A stretch of 17,566 bases of DNA from Knufia peltigerae (GCA_030247855.1 JAPDRN010000256.1:1-17566), one strand, 5' to 3'; shown: positions 7,402 to 15,410, counted from the first letter of the stretch. The notes: generated from the sequence alone by a model not told the origin. Translations and numbers: made by a program.

Positions 7402-7995
7402 ATGAAGTCGATCTGTGTGTACTGCGGTTCCAACGCTGGCAGCAAGCCGGTCTACACCGAACGCGCCATCGCGCTGGGCGACCGCATCGCCCGCGACGGC
7501 ATGCGCCTGGTGTACGGCGGCGGCAACGTCGGCCTGATGGGCACCGTAGCCAATGCCGTGCTTTCCGCCGGCGGTGAGGTCACCGGCGTGATTCCGCGCC
7601 AGCTGGCCGACTGGGAAGTGGCCCATCGCGGCCTGACCGAACTGGAGATTGTCGGTTCGATGCATGAGCGCAAGTCGCGCATGTTCGATCTGTCCGATGG
7701 CTTCGTCGCCCTGCCCGGTGGCTTCGGCACCATGGAAGAGATCTTCGAGATGCTGACCTGGCGCCAGCTCGGCATCGGCAACAAGCCCTGTGCGTTCCTC
7801 GACGTGGACGGCTTCTACGCACCGCTGATCGGCATGATCGATCGCATGGTGGAAGAGCGCTTCCTGCACCCCGAGCAGCGCCAGGACCTGTGGTACGGCT
7901 CGGACATCGAAGAGATGCTGGCCTGGATGAAGAACTACCAGCCGGCCCAGGCCTCGAAGTGGATCGACGAGAAGCGCCGCGCGGCGCTGCGTTGA
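7402..7995 (+). CDS. LOG-family cytokinin riboside 5'-monophosphate phosphoribohydrolase
   Basis: A 197-residue LOG (Lonely Guy) family protein, a Rossmann-like enzyme that cleaves the N-glycosidic bond of nucleoside 5'-monophosphates (AMP or cytokinin ribotides) to free base and ribose 5-phosphate. Sequence marks are ICVYCGSNAGS (4-14), YGGGNVGLMG (38-47), MHERK (87-91) and the diagnostic LPGGFGTMEE (104-113), with the catalytic Arg/Glu set of the family. The start ATG has AGGAAG just upstream. A longer in-frame reading from 7255 would run through the SMAG repeat and the terminator hairpin and is rejected. The gene is convergent with the GGDEF-EAL gene, only 19 bases apart. Whether it makes a real cytokinin or only recycles nucleotides cannot be decided here. 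Confidence 0.93.
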   Translation: MKSICVYCGSNAGSKPVYTERAIALGDRIARDGMRLVYGGGNVGLMGTVANAVLSAGGEVTGVIPRQLADWEVAHRGLTELEIVGSMHERKSRMFDLSDGFVALPGGFGTMEEIFEMLTWRQLGIGNKPCAFLDVDGFYAPLIGMIDRMVEERFLHPEQRQDLWYGSDIEEMLAWMKNYQPAQASKWIDEKRRAALR

Positions 7996-8014
7996 AGACT
8001 GCGTGCGCGGTGGC

Positions 8015-10861
8015 TCAGGCCGCCGCGCGCGTCCACGGTGCCGGCCGGCCCAACAGGTAGCCCTGGCCGTAGTCGCAGCCGAGCTCGAACAGCGTGTCAC
8101 GCTGCGCCTCGGTCTCGATGCCCTCGCCGATCGTCTCGATGCCCAGCGTGCGTGCCAGCGACAGCACGCCTTCAACCAGCGCGCGCGTGCTCTGCGCCTC
8201 CGGGCCGTGCAGGCCGGCAATGAAGCTCTGGTCGATCTTCAACGTGCTGATCGGGAAACGGTGCAGGTAGGACAGCGCCGAGAAGCCCGTGCCGAAATCA
8301 TCCAGCTGCACCTGGATGCCGCGTTCTCGCAGGCCCTTGAGGATGTGCAGCGTATGCGGACCATCGTCGAGCAGCGCGACCTCGGTGATCTCCAGGCGCA
8401 GCCTCCGCGGGTCCGCGTTGCACGCCTCCAGCAAGCCATACAGCCGCCCGCTGAACTCGGCGGAGCGGAAATGCCGTGGCGACACGTTGACCGACACATA
8501 GCCACGCCCGCCGTCGGCAAGGCCAGCAATGACCTGCTCATAGATCAGCCAGTCGACCTGTTCGATCAGGCCACTTTCCTCGCCCAGTTCCAGAAACGCG
8601 CCTGGCAGCAGCAGGCCACGGCGCTCGTGCTTCCAGCGCAGCAGGGCCTCGTGGCCGACCACCTCGCCGTCGGACAGGCGCACGATCGGCTGGTAGAACG
8701 GCACGAAATCACGGTTGTTGATCGCCCGCCGCAGGTCGGCCTCAAGATCCAGGCTGCGCAGCGCCTGCTCGCGCATCTCCTCATCGAAGATCGAGCAGCG
8801 GTCGTGGCCCTGGGCCTTGGCCCGGTACATCGCCGCATCGGCATCACGCAGCAGTTCCTCGCCGGTGCGATAGCGCGGGTTCCACAAGGCGATGCCCAGG
8901 CTGCCGGAGGGGAACAGCTCGCGACCGGCGATCCACATCGATTCCTGCAGCGCCAGCAACAGCCGCTGGCCGAAATCCAGCGCCTGTGCCAGGCCCTCCG
9001 GACAGTGCAGCAGCACAGCGAACTCATCGCCGCCCAGGCGCGCCACCACATCGTTGTCGCCGGCCATGGATACGATGCGCTTGGCCACTTCCACCAGCAG
9101 GCGATCGCCGGCGGCGTGACCGATGCTGTCGTTGACCAGCTTGAAGCGATCAAGGTCCAGGAACAGCACCGCGAACACCGGGCCACCTTCGCGCCGGGCC
9201 AGCGCCAGCGCATCCTGCAGCCTGTCCAGCAGGTGCAGGCGATTGGGCAGTCCGGTCAGCGCGTCGTGCATGGCCTGGTGGGTCAGTCGCTGCTCGGCGC
9301 GCAGGCGCTCGGCGATCTGGCCCAGCAGCTTTTCGTTGACCTCGCCCAGTTCGCGGGTGCGCTCCTCCACCCGCTTTTCCAGCTCGGCATGCGCCGAGCG
9401 CAGGCGCTGCTGGTCGCGCTGGCGCGCAAGACCGGTGCCGATGTTCTGTGCGACGAAAATCAGCAGGCGCTGGTCATGCACACTGAAGGCGATCTGCTCG
9501 GTGTAACTCTGCACCACGATCGCGCCGACCACTTCGTCGTCGCGCAGCAACGGCACGCCGAGCCAGCACTGCGAACGTGCGCCGGATTCGCGCACCTCGC
9601 CGGTTTCCAGCAGCGCGTCGATCTGCGCACGCGAGGCCAGCAAGGGCCGACGATGGCGGACCACATACTCGGTCAAGCCGCGACTGAACGCGCGCGGTAC
9701 ACGACTCGCGTTGTGCTCGTCGACCGAATAGACGAAATCCAGCCCATCGCCATCGGCATTGACCAGCGCGATATAGAAATTGCGCGCATCCAGCAAGCGC
9801 CCGACCACGCCGTGTACCTGTCCGTAGAACTGCGCCAGGCTGTCGGCCGACATCGCCATTTCGGCGATGTTGTACAGCGCGGTCTGCAGCTGCTCGGCGC
9901 GGCGGCGCTCGGCCACTTCATCCTGCAGGCTCGAATTGGCGCGCTGCAGCTCCTGCGTGCGCCGTTCCACCTGCTGCTCCAGCCGCACCTGCGCCTGGCG
10001 GCGGTCCATGGCGGTCTGCACGTGCTGGGCAACAAAACCCAGCAGCGCCCGTTCGGCTTCGCCGTAGCGATCGGCGTGCTCGTAACTCTGCACCACGATC
10101 GCACCGCACACGCGGCCATCGCGCAGCATCGGCACGCCCAGCCAGTCCAGGCTTTCCGGGCCGCGCTGCGGATCGTGCTCCTGGTCTACCCGCGCCAGCA
10201 GTTCGCGCGAAGGTCCGCTCAGCGGCCGGCCATGCCGCAGCAACGCCACTGTCAGGCTGCGCGGCATCTGGTCGATGTCGTAGCCCTGTGCAGGATCGGC
10301 AACGAAGTCATCGACCTGGTCGGCGAAGTACAGGAAGCGGATCTGCCGGCGGGCATCGTCATACTCGACGATGTAACAGTTCTGCGCATACATCAGGGTG
10401 CCCAGCACGCCATGCACGTGGCGCAGCATCTTGCCCATTTCCAGGTCGGCACCGGCCAGGTCGGCAATCTGGAACAAGGCCTGCTGCAACCGCTCGGCCT
10501 GTTCCAGCGCCTTGATCTGACCCGCCTGGCGGTCGCGCTGCAAGGCCAGCTCCATGGCCTGCCGGGCCAGCCCCCACCAGGCCGGAGAGGGTGTCGCCCC
10601 GTGCACCGACAGCAGCAGCCGAGCACCGTCGTACTCCCAGCCATGACGGCCTTCGGCATGGTCGGCCAGGGGCTGCCAGACGTCCTCGCCGCTGCCACCG
10701 ATCGGCCAACCGCCGTGCCCGCTGCCGAGCTGCGGATCGTCCCAACCGACGCGCACGACCGCCGTTTCCGGCAGCAGCGCATGCAGCGCGCGCACCAGCG
10801 CCGCGCTCAGCACGGGCTCGTTGTGGGACGCTTCCAGCGCGCGGTCGGCTTCGGTGGACAA
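8015..10861 (-). CDS. GAF-GAF-GGDEF-EAL cyclic-di-GMP signalling protein
   Basis: A 948-residue soluble protein with no membrane segment. It has a short N-terminal region (1-115), a GAF domain (about 120-285), a coiled coil (about 287-325), a second GAF domain (about 325-480) and a second coiled coil (485-525). A GGDEF domain (526-690) and an EAL domain (700-945) follow. The cyclase site is intact: FLDLDRFKLVND (567-578) and GGDEF (610-614). The inhibitory I-site, normally RxxD before the motif, reads GDND (601-604), so product inhibition there should be lost. The EAL site keeps Glu738 (EAL), Asn792, Glu824, Asp854/Asp855 (DDFGTG), Lys875, Glu913 and Gln933, so phosphodiesterase activity is expected. 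The two GAF domains resemble each other and probably sense a small ligand. The start is a TTG (10859-10861), the only available start before an upstream stop; AGAG lies about 9 bases before it. Confidence 0.95.
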   Translation of the reverse strand: MSTEADRALEASHNEPVLSAALVRALHALLPETAVVRVGWDDPQLGSGHGGWPIGGSGEDVWQPLADHAEGRHGWEYDGARLLLSVHGATPSPAWWGLARQAMELALQRDRQAGQIKALEQAERLQQALFQIADLAGADLEMGKMLRHVHGVLGTLMYAQNCYIVEYDDARRQIRFLYFADQVDDFVADPAQGYDIDQMPRSLTVALLRHGRPLSGPSRELLARVDQEHDPQRGPESLDWLGVPMLRDGRVCGAIVVQSYEHADRYGEAERALLGFVAQHVQTAMDRRQAQVRLEQQVERRTQELQRANSSLQDEVAERRRAEQLQTALYNIAEMAMSADSLAQFYGQVHGVVGRLLDARNFYIALVNADGDGLDFVYSVDEHNASRVPRAFSRGLTEYVVRHRRPLLASRAQIDALLETGEVRESGARSQCWLGVPLLRDDEVVGAIVVQSYTEQIAFSVHDQRLLIFVAQNIGTGLARQRDQQRLRSAHAELEKRVEERTRELGEVNEKLLGQIAERLRAEQRLTHQAMHDALTGLPNRLHLLDRLQDALALARREGGPVFAVLFLDLDRFKLVNDSIGHAAGDRLLVEVAKRIVSMAGDNDVVARLGGDEFAVLLHCPEGLAQALDFGQRLLLALQESMWIAGRELFPSGSLGIALWNPRYRTGEELLRDADAAMYRAKAQGHDRCSIFDEEMREQALRSLDLEADLRRAINNRDFVPFYQPIVRLSDGEVVGHEALLRWKHERRGLLLPGAFLELGEESGLIEQVDWLIYEQVIAGLADGGRGYVSVNVSPRHFRSAEFSGRLYGLLEACNADPRRLRLEITEVALLDDGPHTLHILKGLRERGIQVQLDDFGTGFSALSYLHRFPISTLKIDQSFIAGLHGPEAQSTRALVEGVLSLARTLGIETIGEGIETEAQRDTLFELGCDYGQGYLLGRPAPWTRAAA

Positions 10862-10950
10862 ATGACGTTCTCTTGGCGCCGCCTGAGCGCCGCCTCCCCT
10901 GAATTACCGAGCATAACGCGCCACCCGGGGGGCAATGGAAGCCCGGTAAC

Positions 10951-10976
10951 CCCGAAACGTGCCGTCGGGCGTTTTT
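10951..10976 (+). terminator. Weak terminator-like hairpin in front of the sigma factor gene
   Basis: CCCGA (10951-10955) and TCGGG (10965-10969) can pair across a 9-base loop, followed by CG and five T. The stem is short. It lies 27 bases before the proposed sigma factor start, so it may be a leader element, or chance. Confidence 0.25.
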
Positions 10977-11003
10977 CCTGTCGATCTTCTCCTGATTCCC
11001 GCC

Positions 11004-11627
11004 GTGACCGTCGCCCTCTCCCACACCATCGCCGGCTATGCGCCATTGCCTGCAGGGCTTACCCTGTACGGCGTGGATGCCAGCGCCCTGCCAACCGATG
11101 AAGCCTTGATGCTGGCCTGGGCCGCCGGTGACGTGCACGCGTTCGAAAGCCTGTATGCACGTCATCGCAAGCGCCTGTTCGGCTTCCTGCTGCGGCAACT
11201 GCGCGACACCGCGCTGGCCGAGGAGATGTTCCAGGACGTCTGGCAACGGGTGATCAGCGCGCGGGCAGGCTGGCAGGCCGACGCGGCCTTCAGCACCTGG
11301 CTGTTCCGCATCGCCCACAACCGCCTGAACGACTACTGGCGCGCCGCCCGCCATCGCCCCCCTGCACCGGCCGATGCCGATCTGCGCCTGGCCGCGCTGG
11401 AGGATGGGCAGACCCCGGAAGCGGAACTGTCCGAATTCGAACAACGTCGCCGCATCCAACTGGCGATGGAAGAGCTGCCCGCAGAACAGCGTGAAGTGCT
11501 GCAGCTGCGGCTGGAACAGGAACTGAGCCTGGAGGAGATCGGCCAGATCACCGGCGTTGGCCGGGAAACCGTGAAATCGCGGCTGCGCTATGCGATGGAC
11601 AAGCTGCGTGCGGGACTGAACGCATGA
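11004..11627 (+). CDS. ECF-type RNA polymerase sigma factor
   Basis: A sigma-70 family protein of the extracytoplasmic-function group. Region 2 spans about residues 32-115, with EEMFQDVWQRV and FSTWLFRIAHNRLNDYWR, the core-binding and -10 recognition parts. Region 4 spans about 150-203, with LPAEQREVLQLRLEQELS and the helix-turn-helix EIGQITGVGRETVKSRLR that contacts the -35. No region 1 or 3 is seen, as expected for this group. The start is uncertain. A GTG at 11004 (207 residues) marks where high GC at third codon positions begins. GTGs at 10959 (222 residues) and 11073 (184 residues) are alternatives, and none has a good ribosome binding site. The stop overlaps the start of the next gene by the ATGA arrangement, typical of a sigma/anti-sigma pair. 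It is divergent from the c-di-GMP gene. Confidence 0.93.
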   Translation: MTVALSHTIAGYAPLPAGLTLYGVDASALPTDEALMLAWAAGDVHAFESLYARHRKRLFGFLLRQLRDTALAEEMFQDVWQRVISARAGWQADAAFSTWLFRIAHNRLNDYWRAARHRPPAPADADLRLAALEDGQTPEAELSEFEQRRRIQLAMEELPAEQREVLQLRLEQELSLEEIGQITGVGRETVKSRLRYAMDKLRAGLNA

Positions 11628-12631
11628 ACCGAGACGATCCCCTGACCCCGGAAGAACGCGAGCTGGCACGCTTGCTTGGGCGACGCGCTGAACAGGGCCC
11701 TCCGCCGACGCTGGACGCGGCGATCCTGGCCGCTGCGCGTGCGGCCGTGGACACGCCAGCACGCGAGGCGACCCCGCCCCCGGTGGCACCGCGCACGCTG
11801 CGACCGCGCCGCCGCTGGCCGGCCGTATTCGGCGTGGCCGCATCGACGGTGTTCGCCGTCGGCATCGCCTGGCAGATGCGTCCAGAGCCGCCGTCGGCCC
11901 CTGCGGAGGCAGTTGCCACCGCGCCGGCTGCACGGGAAATGGCCGCCGATGCGAGCGCCGAAGGCACGGCCCACGACAGTGCGGCCGCCGATGTCGCAGC
12001 CACCGAACCGGCACCTGCACCGACAGCAGCACCGGCACCTGCGGCGGCTGAGGCAGCGCCGGCTCCGGCACCGGCACCGGCCATTGCAGACGTGCCGAAA
12101 CCTGCGCCCGCCGCACCACGGCAGGTGCCTGCCCCGACGATGGCGCCTGCGCCTGCGCCTGCGCCGCCACCTTCGCCTGCCGCTGACACGGCCTTTGCCG
12201 CGCCTGCGATGCCTGCGGCAGCGCCAGCCGCACCCGAAGCCTATTCGGCGCCTGCATCTGCAGCGGCACCGGCGGTTCATGCCGCGGCGATGAGGGCGCG
12301 CAAGGCCACCGCAGCAACGGCAGAAGCAGCGCTCTCCACACAGGCCACGGCCGAAGACCGCATCGCGCTCACTGCGGCCAAGCAGGACGCAGCCGGCAGA
12401 ACCGCACCTGGCGTCATGCGCCGCGCCAGCGATGCAGGCCTCAGCGCGGAGGCCGTGCAGGCTGAAGTGCAGGCCGACGCCGGGCTGCCCCGCCGGCAAT
12501 GGCTGCAGAAGATCCGCGAGCGTCGCGACGCCGGCCAGCGCGACCTGGCCCGGGCGAGCCTGGAGCGTTACCTGCAGACCTATCCAGAGGCGCGCCTGCC
12601 AAAGGATGTGCGGCCATTGCTGGACGACTGA
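11624..12631 (+). CDS. Putative anti-sigma factor: single-span membrane protein with Ala/Pro linker
   Basis: A 335-residue protein whose ATG overlaps the stop of the sigma factor gene. It has a cytosolic N-terminal helix-rich part (1-58, starting MNRDDPLTPEERELARLLG) and a basic RPRRR just before one membrane segment (about 65-84). A very long Ala/Pro-rich stretch (about 88-245) follows, then a charged helical C-terminal part (about 270-335, with WLQKIRERRDAGQRDLARASL). The topology is N-inside with the tail in the periplasm. Position and architecture suggest it holds the sigma factor at the membrane. The usual HxxxCxxC zinc anti-sigma motif is absent, and no Cys is visible in the N-terminal part. 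The linker DNA contains hexanucleotide repeats such as GCGCCT (12143-12165). The anti-sigma role is inferred from context, not from a recognised domain. Confidence 0.8.
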   Translation: MNRDDPLTPEERELARLLGRRAEQGPPPTLDAAILAAARAAVDTPAREATPPPVAPRTLRPRRRWPAVFGVAASTVFAVGIAWQMRPEPPSAPAEAVATAPAAREMAADASAEGTAHDSAAADVAATEPAPAPTAAPAPAAAEAAPAPAPAPAIADVPKPAPAAPRQVPAPTMAPAPAPAPPPSPAADTAFAAPAMPAAAPAAPEAYSAPASAAAPAVHAAAMRARKATAATAEAALSTQATAEDRIALTAAKQDAAGRTAPGVMRRASDAGLSAEAVQAEVQADAGLPRRQWLQKIRERRDAGQRDLARASLERYLQTYPEARLPKDVRPLLDD

Positions 12632-12656
12632 AGCACGTCGACGGCAAGCCCGTAGA

Positions 12657-13262
12657 ATGAAGGGAATGTCCGATACCCTCGCCCAACCGGTCAGCCACAC
12701 CCTGGACGTCAAGCACAGCCGCTTCATCGCGCATGCCGCGCCGATCGAAGGTGCGTCTGCTGCACTGGCATTTCTGCAGGACGTGGCCGTGGCCGATGCG
12801 ACCCACAACTGCTGGGCCTACCGGCACGGCCAGGACTATCGCTCCAGCGACGATGGCGAACCGGCCGGCACCGCAGGCCGGCCGATCCTGGCAGCCATTG
12901 ATGGCCAGGGATTCGACCGGGTGATGGTGGTGGTCACCCGCTGGTTCGGGGGCATCAAGCTGGGCGCCGGTGGCCTGGTCCGCGCGTACGGCGGCGCCGC
13001 TGCCGAATGCCTGCGCACCGCGCCACGCCTGCCGCTGGTCGCGATGGCGCGGCTGCAGCTGCTTGCCGGATTCGAGGACCTGGGCGCGCTGCACGCGGCC
13101 CTGCCCGCCCATGCCGCTGAAAAGCGTGATGAACAGTTCGATGCCAACGGGGTGAGATTACGGGTGGAATTGCCCGCAGACCAGGTCGACGCATTGAAAA
13201 TCCGCCTGCGCGACGCCACCCGTGATCGTATCCGTATCCAAGATGACCCCCTCGATGACTGA
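12657..13262 (+). CDS. yigZ: YigZ/IMPACT family protein
   Basis: A 201-residue member of the YigZ (UPF0029/IMPACT) family. Visible marks are KHSRFIAHAAPI near the N-terminus, THNCWAYRHG, SDDGEPAGTAGRPIL, the very conserved VVVTRWFGGIKLGAGGLVRAY, and a C-terminal ferredoxin-like part (about 140-200). The biochemical role of bacterial YigZ is not firmly established. The eukaryotic relative IMPACT acts on translational stress signalling, and that role should not be carried over. The start at 12657 (MKGMSDTLAQ) or at the ATG 9 bases on (MSDTLAQ) are both possible; neither has a well-spaced ribosome binding site. It begins 25 bases after the anti-sigma gene and overlaps the ABC exporter gene, so the plus-strand genes probably form one transcription unit. 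Confidence 0.92.
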   Translation: MKGMSDTLAQPVSHTLDVKHSRFIAHAAPIEGASAALAFLQDVAVADATHNCWAYRHGQDYRSSDDGEPAGTAGRPILAAIDGQGFDRVMVVVTRWFGGIKLGAGGLVRAYGGAAAECLRTAPRLPLVAMARLQLLAGFEDLGALHAALPAHAAEKRDEQFDANGVRLRVELPADQVDALKIRLRDATRDRIRIQDDPLDD

Positions 13263-15033
13263 CAAGGACGCACCGGCTACCGATCCGGCTTCCCCGCCGC
13301 TGCGCCGCCTCGGCAGCCTGCGCACGCTGTGGCCGTTCGTGCGCCGCCACAGCGGATTGTTCAGCGCCTGGCTGCTGGCCCTGGCCGTTTCATCGGCGGC
13401 GACCCTGAGCCTGCCACCGGCCGTGAAGCAGATGATCGACCACGGCTTCAGCAGTGGTGGCCAGATCAACCGTGCCTTTGCGCTGCTGATGCTGGTCGCG
13501 GTGGTGCTGGCGTTGGCGACGGCCGCGCGTTTCTACTTTGTTTCGTTGCTCGGCGAGAAGGTCGTGGCGGATCTGCGCAGCCGCCTGTACGCGCACCTGA
13601 TCCAGCTCGGCGCCGGCTTCCACGACCGCAGCCGCAGCGGCGAACTGGTTTCGCGCCTGACCGCCGACAGTGAACTGCTGCGCAGCGTGGTCGGCTCGAC
13701 CATGTCCGTGGCGCTGCGCAGCAGCGTCACCGTGGTTGGCAGCCTGGCGATGCTGTTCGTCACCAGCCCGCGGTTGGCCGCCTGGTCACTGCTCGGCATC
13801 CCGCTGGCGGTGCTGCCAATCATCATCGGCGCGCGCAAGCTGCGCACCATCGCGCGCAGCAGCCAGGACCGCATCGCCGATGCCAACAGCCTGGCCAGCG
13901 AAACGCTGGGCGCGGTGCGCACCGTGCAGGCGCATGCGCGTGAGCCCTATGAGCGCGGCCGTTTCGACCATGCGCTGGGCGATGCGATCCGCGCCGCGCG
14001 CCGGCGCATCGGCGCGCAATCGCTGGTCACCGCCAGCGCCATCCTGCTGGTGTTCGGCGCGATTGTCGGCGTGTTGTGGCTGGGCGCGCACGACGTCATC
14101 GACGGGCGCCTCAGCGCTGGCACGCTGGGCCAGTTCGTGCTGTACGCACTGATCGGCGGCGGCTCGGTGGGTGCGCTGGCCGAAGTGTGGAATGAACTGC
14201 AGCGCGCGTCCGGCGGCATGGGCCGCATCGGCGAGCTGCTGCAGGAAGACATCGAGATCCGTGCGCCGGCCAAGCCGCGTGCGCTGCCACAGCCGCTGCG
14301 TGGCGAAATCCACTTCGACGACGTGGTGTTCAACTACCCGCAGCGACCGGACCAGGCCGCACTGGACCATTTCAACCTGCACGTGCGACCGGGTGAAACC
14401 GTCGCTCTGGTCGGCCCATCAGGCGCCGGCAAGAGCACGGTGCTGTCTATGCTGCTGCGCTTCCACGATCCGGCAGCCGGCCGCATCCGCGTGGACGGCA
14501 TCGATGTGCGCGACGTCGATCCGGCCGAACTTCGCGCACAGCTCGCGCTGGTGCCGCAGCAACCGACATTGTTTGCTTCCAGCGCACGCGACAACATCCG
14601 CTATGGCCGGCTGGAGGCCAGCGACGCCGAGGTCGAAGATGCAGCCCGCGCCGCCGAGGCCGACGCCTTCCTGCGTGCGCTGCCGGAGGGCTACGACAGC
14701 GAACTGGGTGAGCGTGGTGCCCGCCTGTCCGGTGGCCAGCAGCAGCGCGTGGCGATCGCCCGTGCCTTGCTGAAGGACGCACCGATCCTGCTGCTCGACG
14801 AAGCCACCAGTGCGCTGGACGCGCAGAGCGAACATGGCGTGCAGCAGGCACTGGAACGACTGATGGCCGGGCGCACTACGGTAGTCATCGCCCACCGGTT
14901 GGCGACCGTGCTGAAGGCCGACCGCATCGTAGTGATGGACCACGGTCGCATCGTGGCCGAGGGCACGCATGCGAAGCTGTTGGCTGAAGGCGGCCTGTAT
15001 GCCGAGCTTGCACGCCTGCAGTTCATCGATTGA
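13255..15033 (+). CDS. MsbA-type ABC exporter (fused permease and ATPase)
   Basis: A 592-residue half-transporter. An N-terminal type-1 exporter membrane domain (about 30-320; first spans near 34-55 and 73-97) is followed by a nucleotide-binding domain (about 345-592). ATPase motifs are complete: Walker A GPSGAGKST (387-395), Q-loop VPQQPTLF (433-440), signature LSGGQQQR (491-498), Walker B ILLLDEATS with catalytic Glu516, and H-loop VIAHRLAT with His547. Such proteins work as dimers in the inner membrane. The cargo (lipid, drug or other) cannot be read from sequence, and identity with MsbA itself is not claimed. I start at the ATG at 13255 (MTDKDAPATD), which overlaps the yigZ stop by 8 bases. 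ATG 13243 and GTG 13222 are in-frame alternatives. A GC-rich hairpin (15037-15056) lies right after the stop, without a T-run. Confidence 0.94.
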   Translation: MTDKDAPATDPASPPLRRLGSLRTLWPFVRRHSGLFSAWLLALAVSSAATLSLPPAVKQMIDHGFSSGGQINRAFALLMLVAVVLALATAARFYFVSLLGEKVVADLRSRLYAHLIQLGAGFHDRSRSGELVSRLTADSELLRSVVGSTMSVALRSSVTVVGSLAMLFVTSPRLAAWSLLGIPLAVLPIIIGARKLRTIARSSQDRIADANSLASETLGAVRTVQAHAREPYERGRFDHALGDAIRAARRRIGAQSLVTASAILLVFGAIVGVLWLGAHDVIDGRLSAGTLGQFVLYALIGGGSVGALAEVWNELQRASGGMGRIGELLQEDIEIRAPAKPRALPQPLRGEIHFDDVVFNYPQRPDQAALDHFNLHVRPGETVALVGPSGAGKSTVLSMLLRFHDPAAGRIRVDGIDVRDVDPAELRAQLALVPQQPTLFASSARDNIRYGRLEASDAEVEDAARAAEADAFLRALPEGYDSELGERGARLSGGQQQRVAIARALLKDAPILLLDEATSALDAQSEHGVQQALERLMAGRTTVVIAHRLATVLKADRIVVMDHGRIVAEGTHAKLLAEGGLYAELARLQFID

Positions 15034-15036
15034 TGA

Positions 15037-15056
15037 CGGCCGGCTAACACCGGCCG
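15037..15056 (+). other. GC-rich stem-loop after the ABC exporter gene
   Basis: CGGCCGG (15037-15043), a 6-base loop CTAACA and CCGGCCG (15050-15056) form a 7-bp perfect stem four bases after the ABC gene stop. No T-run follows, so it is more likely an mRNA 3'-end stabiliser or processing site than a full terminator. Confidence 0.4.
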
Positions 15057-15088
15057 GCTCACTCTGACGTCGTAGCGATGAACCACTG

Positions 15089-15096
15089 AAGGAGGT
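15089..15096 (+). promoter_or_regulatory. Consensus ribosome binding site of the small protein gene
   Basis: AAGGAGGT fully matches the Shine-Dalgarno consensus and lies 5 bases before the ATG at 15102. It is the strongest site in the window and decides the start of the small gene, which may be highly translated. Confidence 0.85.
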
Positions 15097-15101
15097 CGAA
15101 C

Positions 15102-15296
15102 ATGTCGTTCCGTCAGTTCCCTGCTGTCGACAGCAATGGCGAAAGCCACATCATCATCGAGTTCAAGCCCGAGGCCAGCGGCAGCGGGCATGGCTCCGAG
15201 ACGACGCCGCGTTATGAACTGGATGACGGCCGCCAGCTGGTGCGCAACGGCCGCGAGTTCACCACCAGCGGTGGCGAAGTCAGGCTGTCGATCTAG
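15102..15296 (+). CDS. Small uncharacterised protein (64 residues)
   Basis: A 64-residue, soluble, polar protein starting MSFRQFPAVDSNGESHIIIE. I do not recognise a named family. It has no membrane segment, signal peptide or Cys. An N-terminal stretch of alternating hydrophobic residues (SHIIIEFKP, 15-23) and a C-terminal stretch (YELDDGRQLVRNGREFTT, 38-55) suggest two short beta-rich parts joined by a Ser/Gly-rich loop (SGSGHGSETTP, 26-36). The perfect ribosome binding site 5 bases upstream and consistent high GC at third positions make it a real gene. It follows the ABC exporter after 68 bases and a hairpin, so it may have its own transcript. It is followed by a degenerate SMAG repeat and converges on the tyrA terminator. 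Confidence 0.8.
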   Translation: MSFRQFPAVDSNGESHIIIEFKPEASGSGHGSETTPRYELDDGRQLVRNGREFTTSGGEVRLSI

Positions 15297-15305
15297 CGGT
15301 CCGCT

Positions 15306-15325
15306 GTAGCGCCGAGCCAAGCTCG
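15306..15325 (+). repeat. Degenerate SMAG-type element
   Basis: GTAG (15306-15309) is followed by CGC and a 5-bp stem CGAGC (15313-15317), loop CAA, GCTCG (15321-15325). The outer stem bases no longer pair (CGC against CCT). It looks like a decayed copy of the elements at 4373 and 7290, ten bases after the small gene stop. Confidence 0.5.
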
Positions 15326-15342
15326 CCTCAGCCGTTGGTTCC

Positions 15343-15382
15343 GTCAAAAAAGGTTGGTCATTTTTTGACCAACCATCTTGAC
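15343..15382 (-). terminator. Intrinsic terminator of the pdxY-tyrA operon
   Basis: GGTTGGTCA (15352-15360) and TGACCAACC (15366-15374) form a perfect 9-bp stem with a 5-base loop. Read on the minus strand it is followed directly by TTTTTT and lies about 90 bases after the tyrA stop. Flanking GTCAA (15343-15347) and TTGAC (15378-15382) extend the symmetry. On the plus strand only A-rich sequence precedes the stem and no T-run follows, so the direction is mainly minus. Confidence 0.85.
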
Positions 15383-15410
15383 AGCCTTTTCTGCCAAGGC
15401 CTGCGGCCGG

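Noticed and set aside
6109..8220. Minus-strand open frame of 703 codons opposite the aminotransferase and LOG genes
   Set aside because: It crosses two well-supported genes, a SMAG repeat and a terminator, and has no recognisable domain.
8003..11101. Plus-strand open frame of 1032 codons opposite the GGDEF-EAL gene
   Set aside because: A shadow frame: the minus strand carries complete GAF, GGDEF and EAL motifs, while this frame has repetitive Gln/His/Leu composition and no motif.
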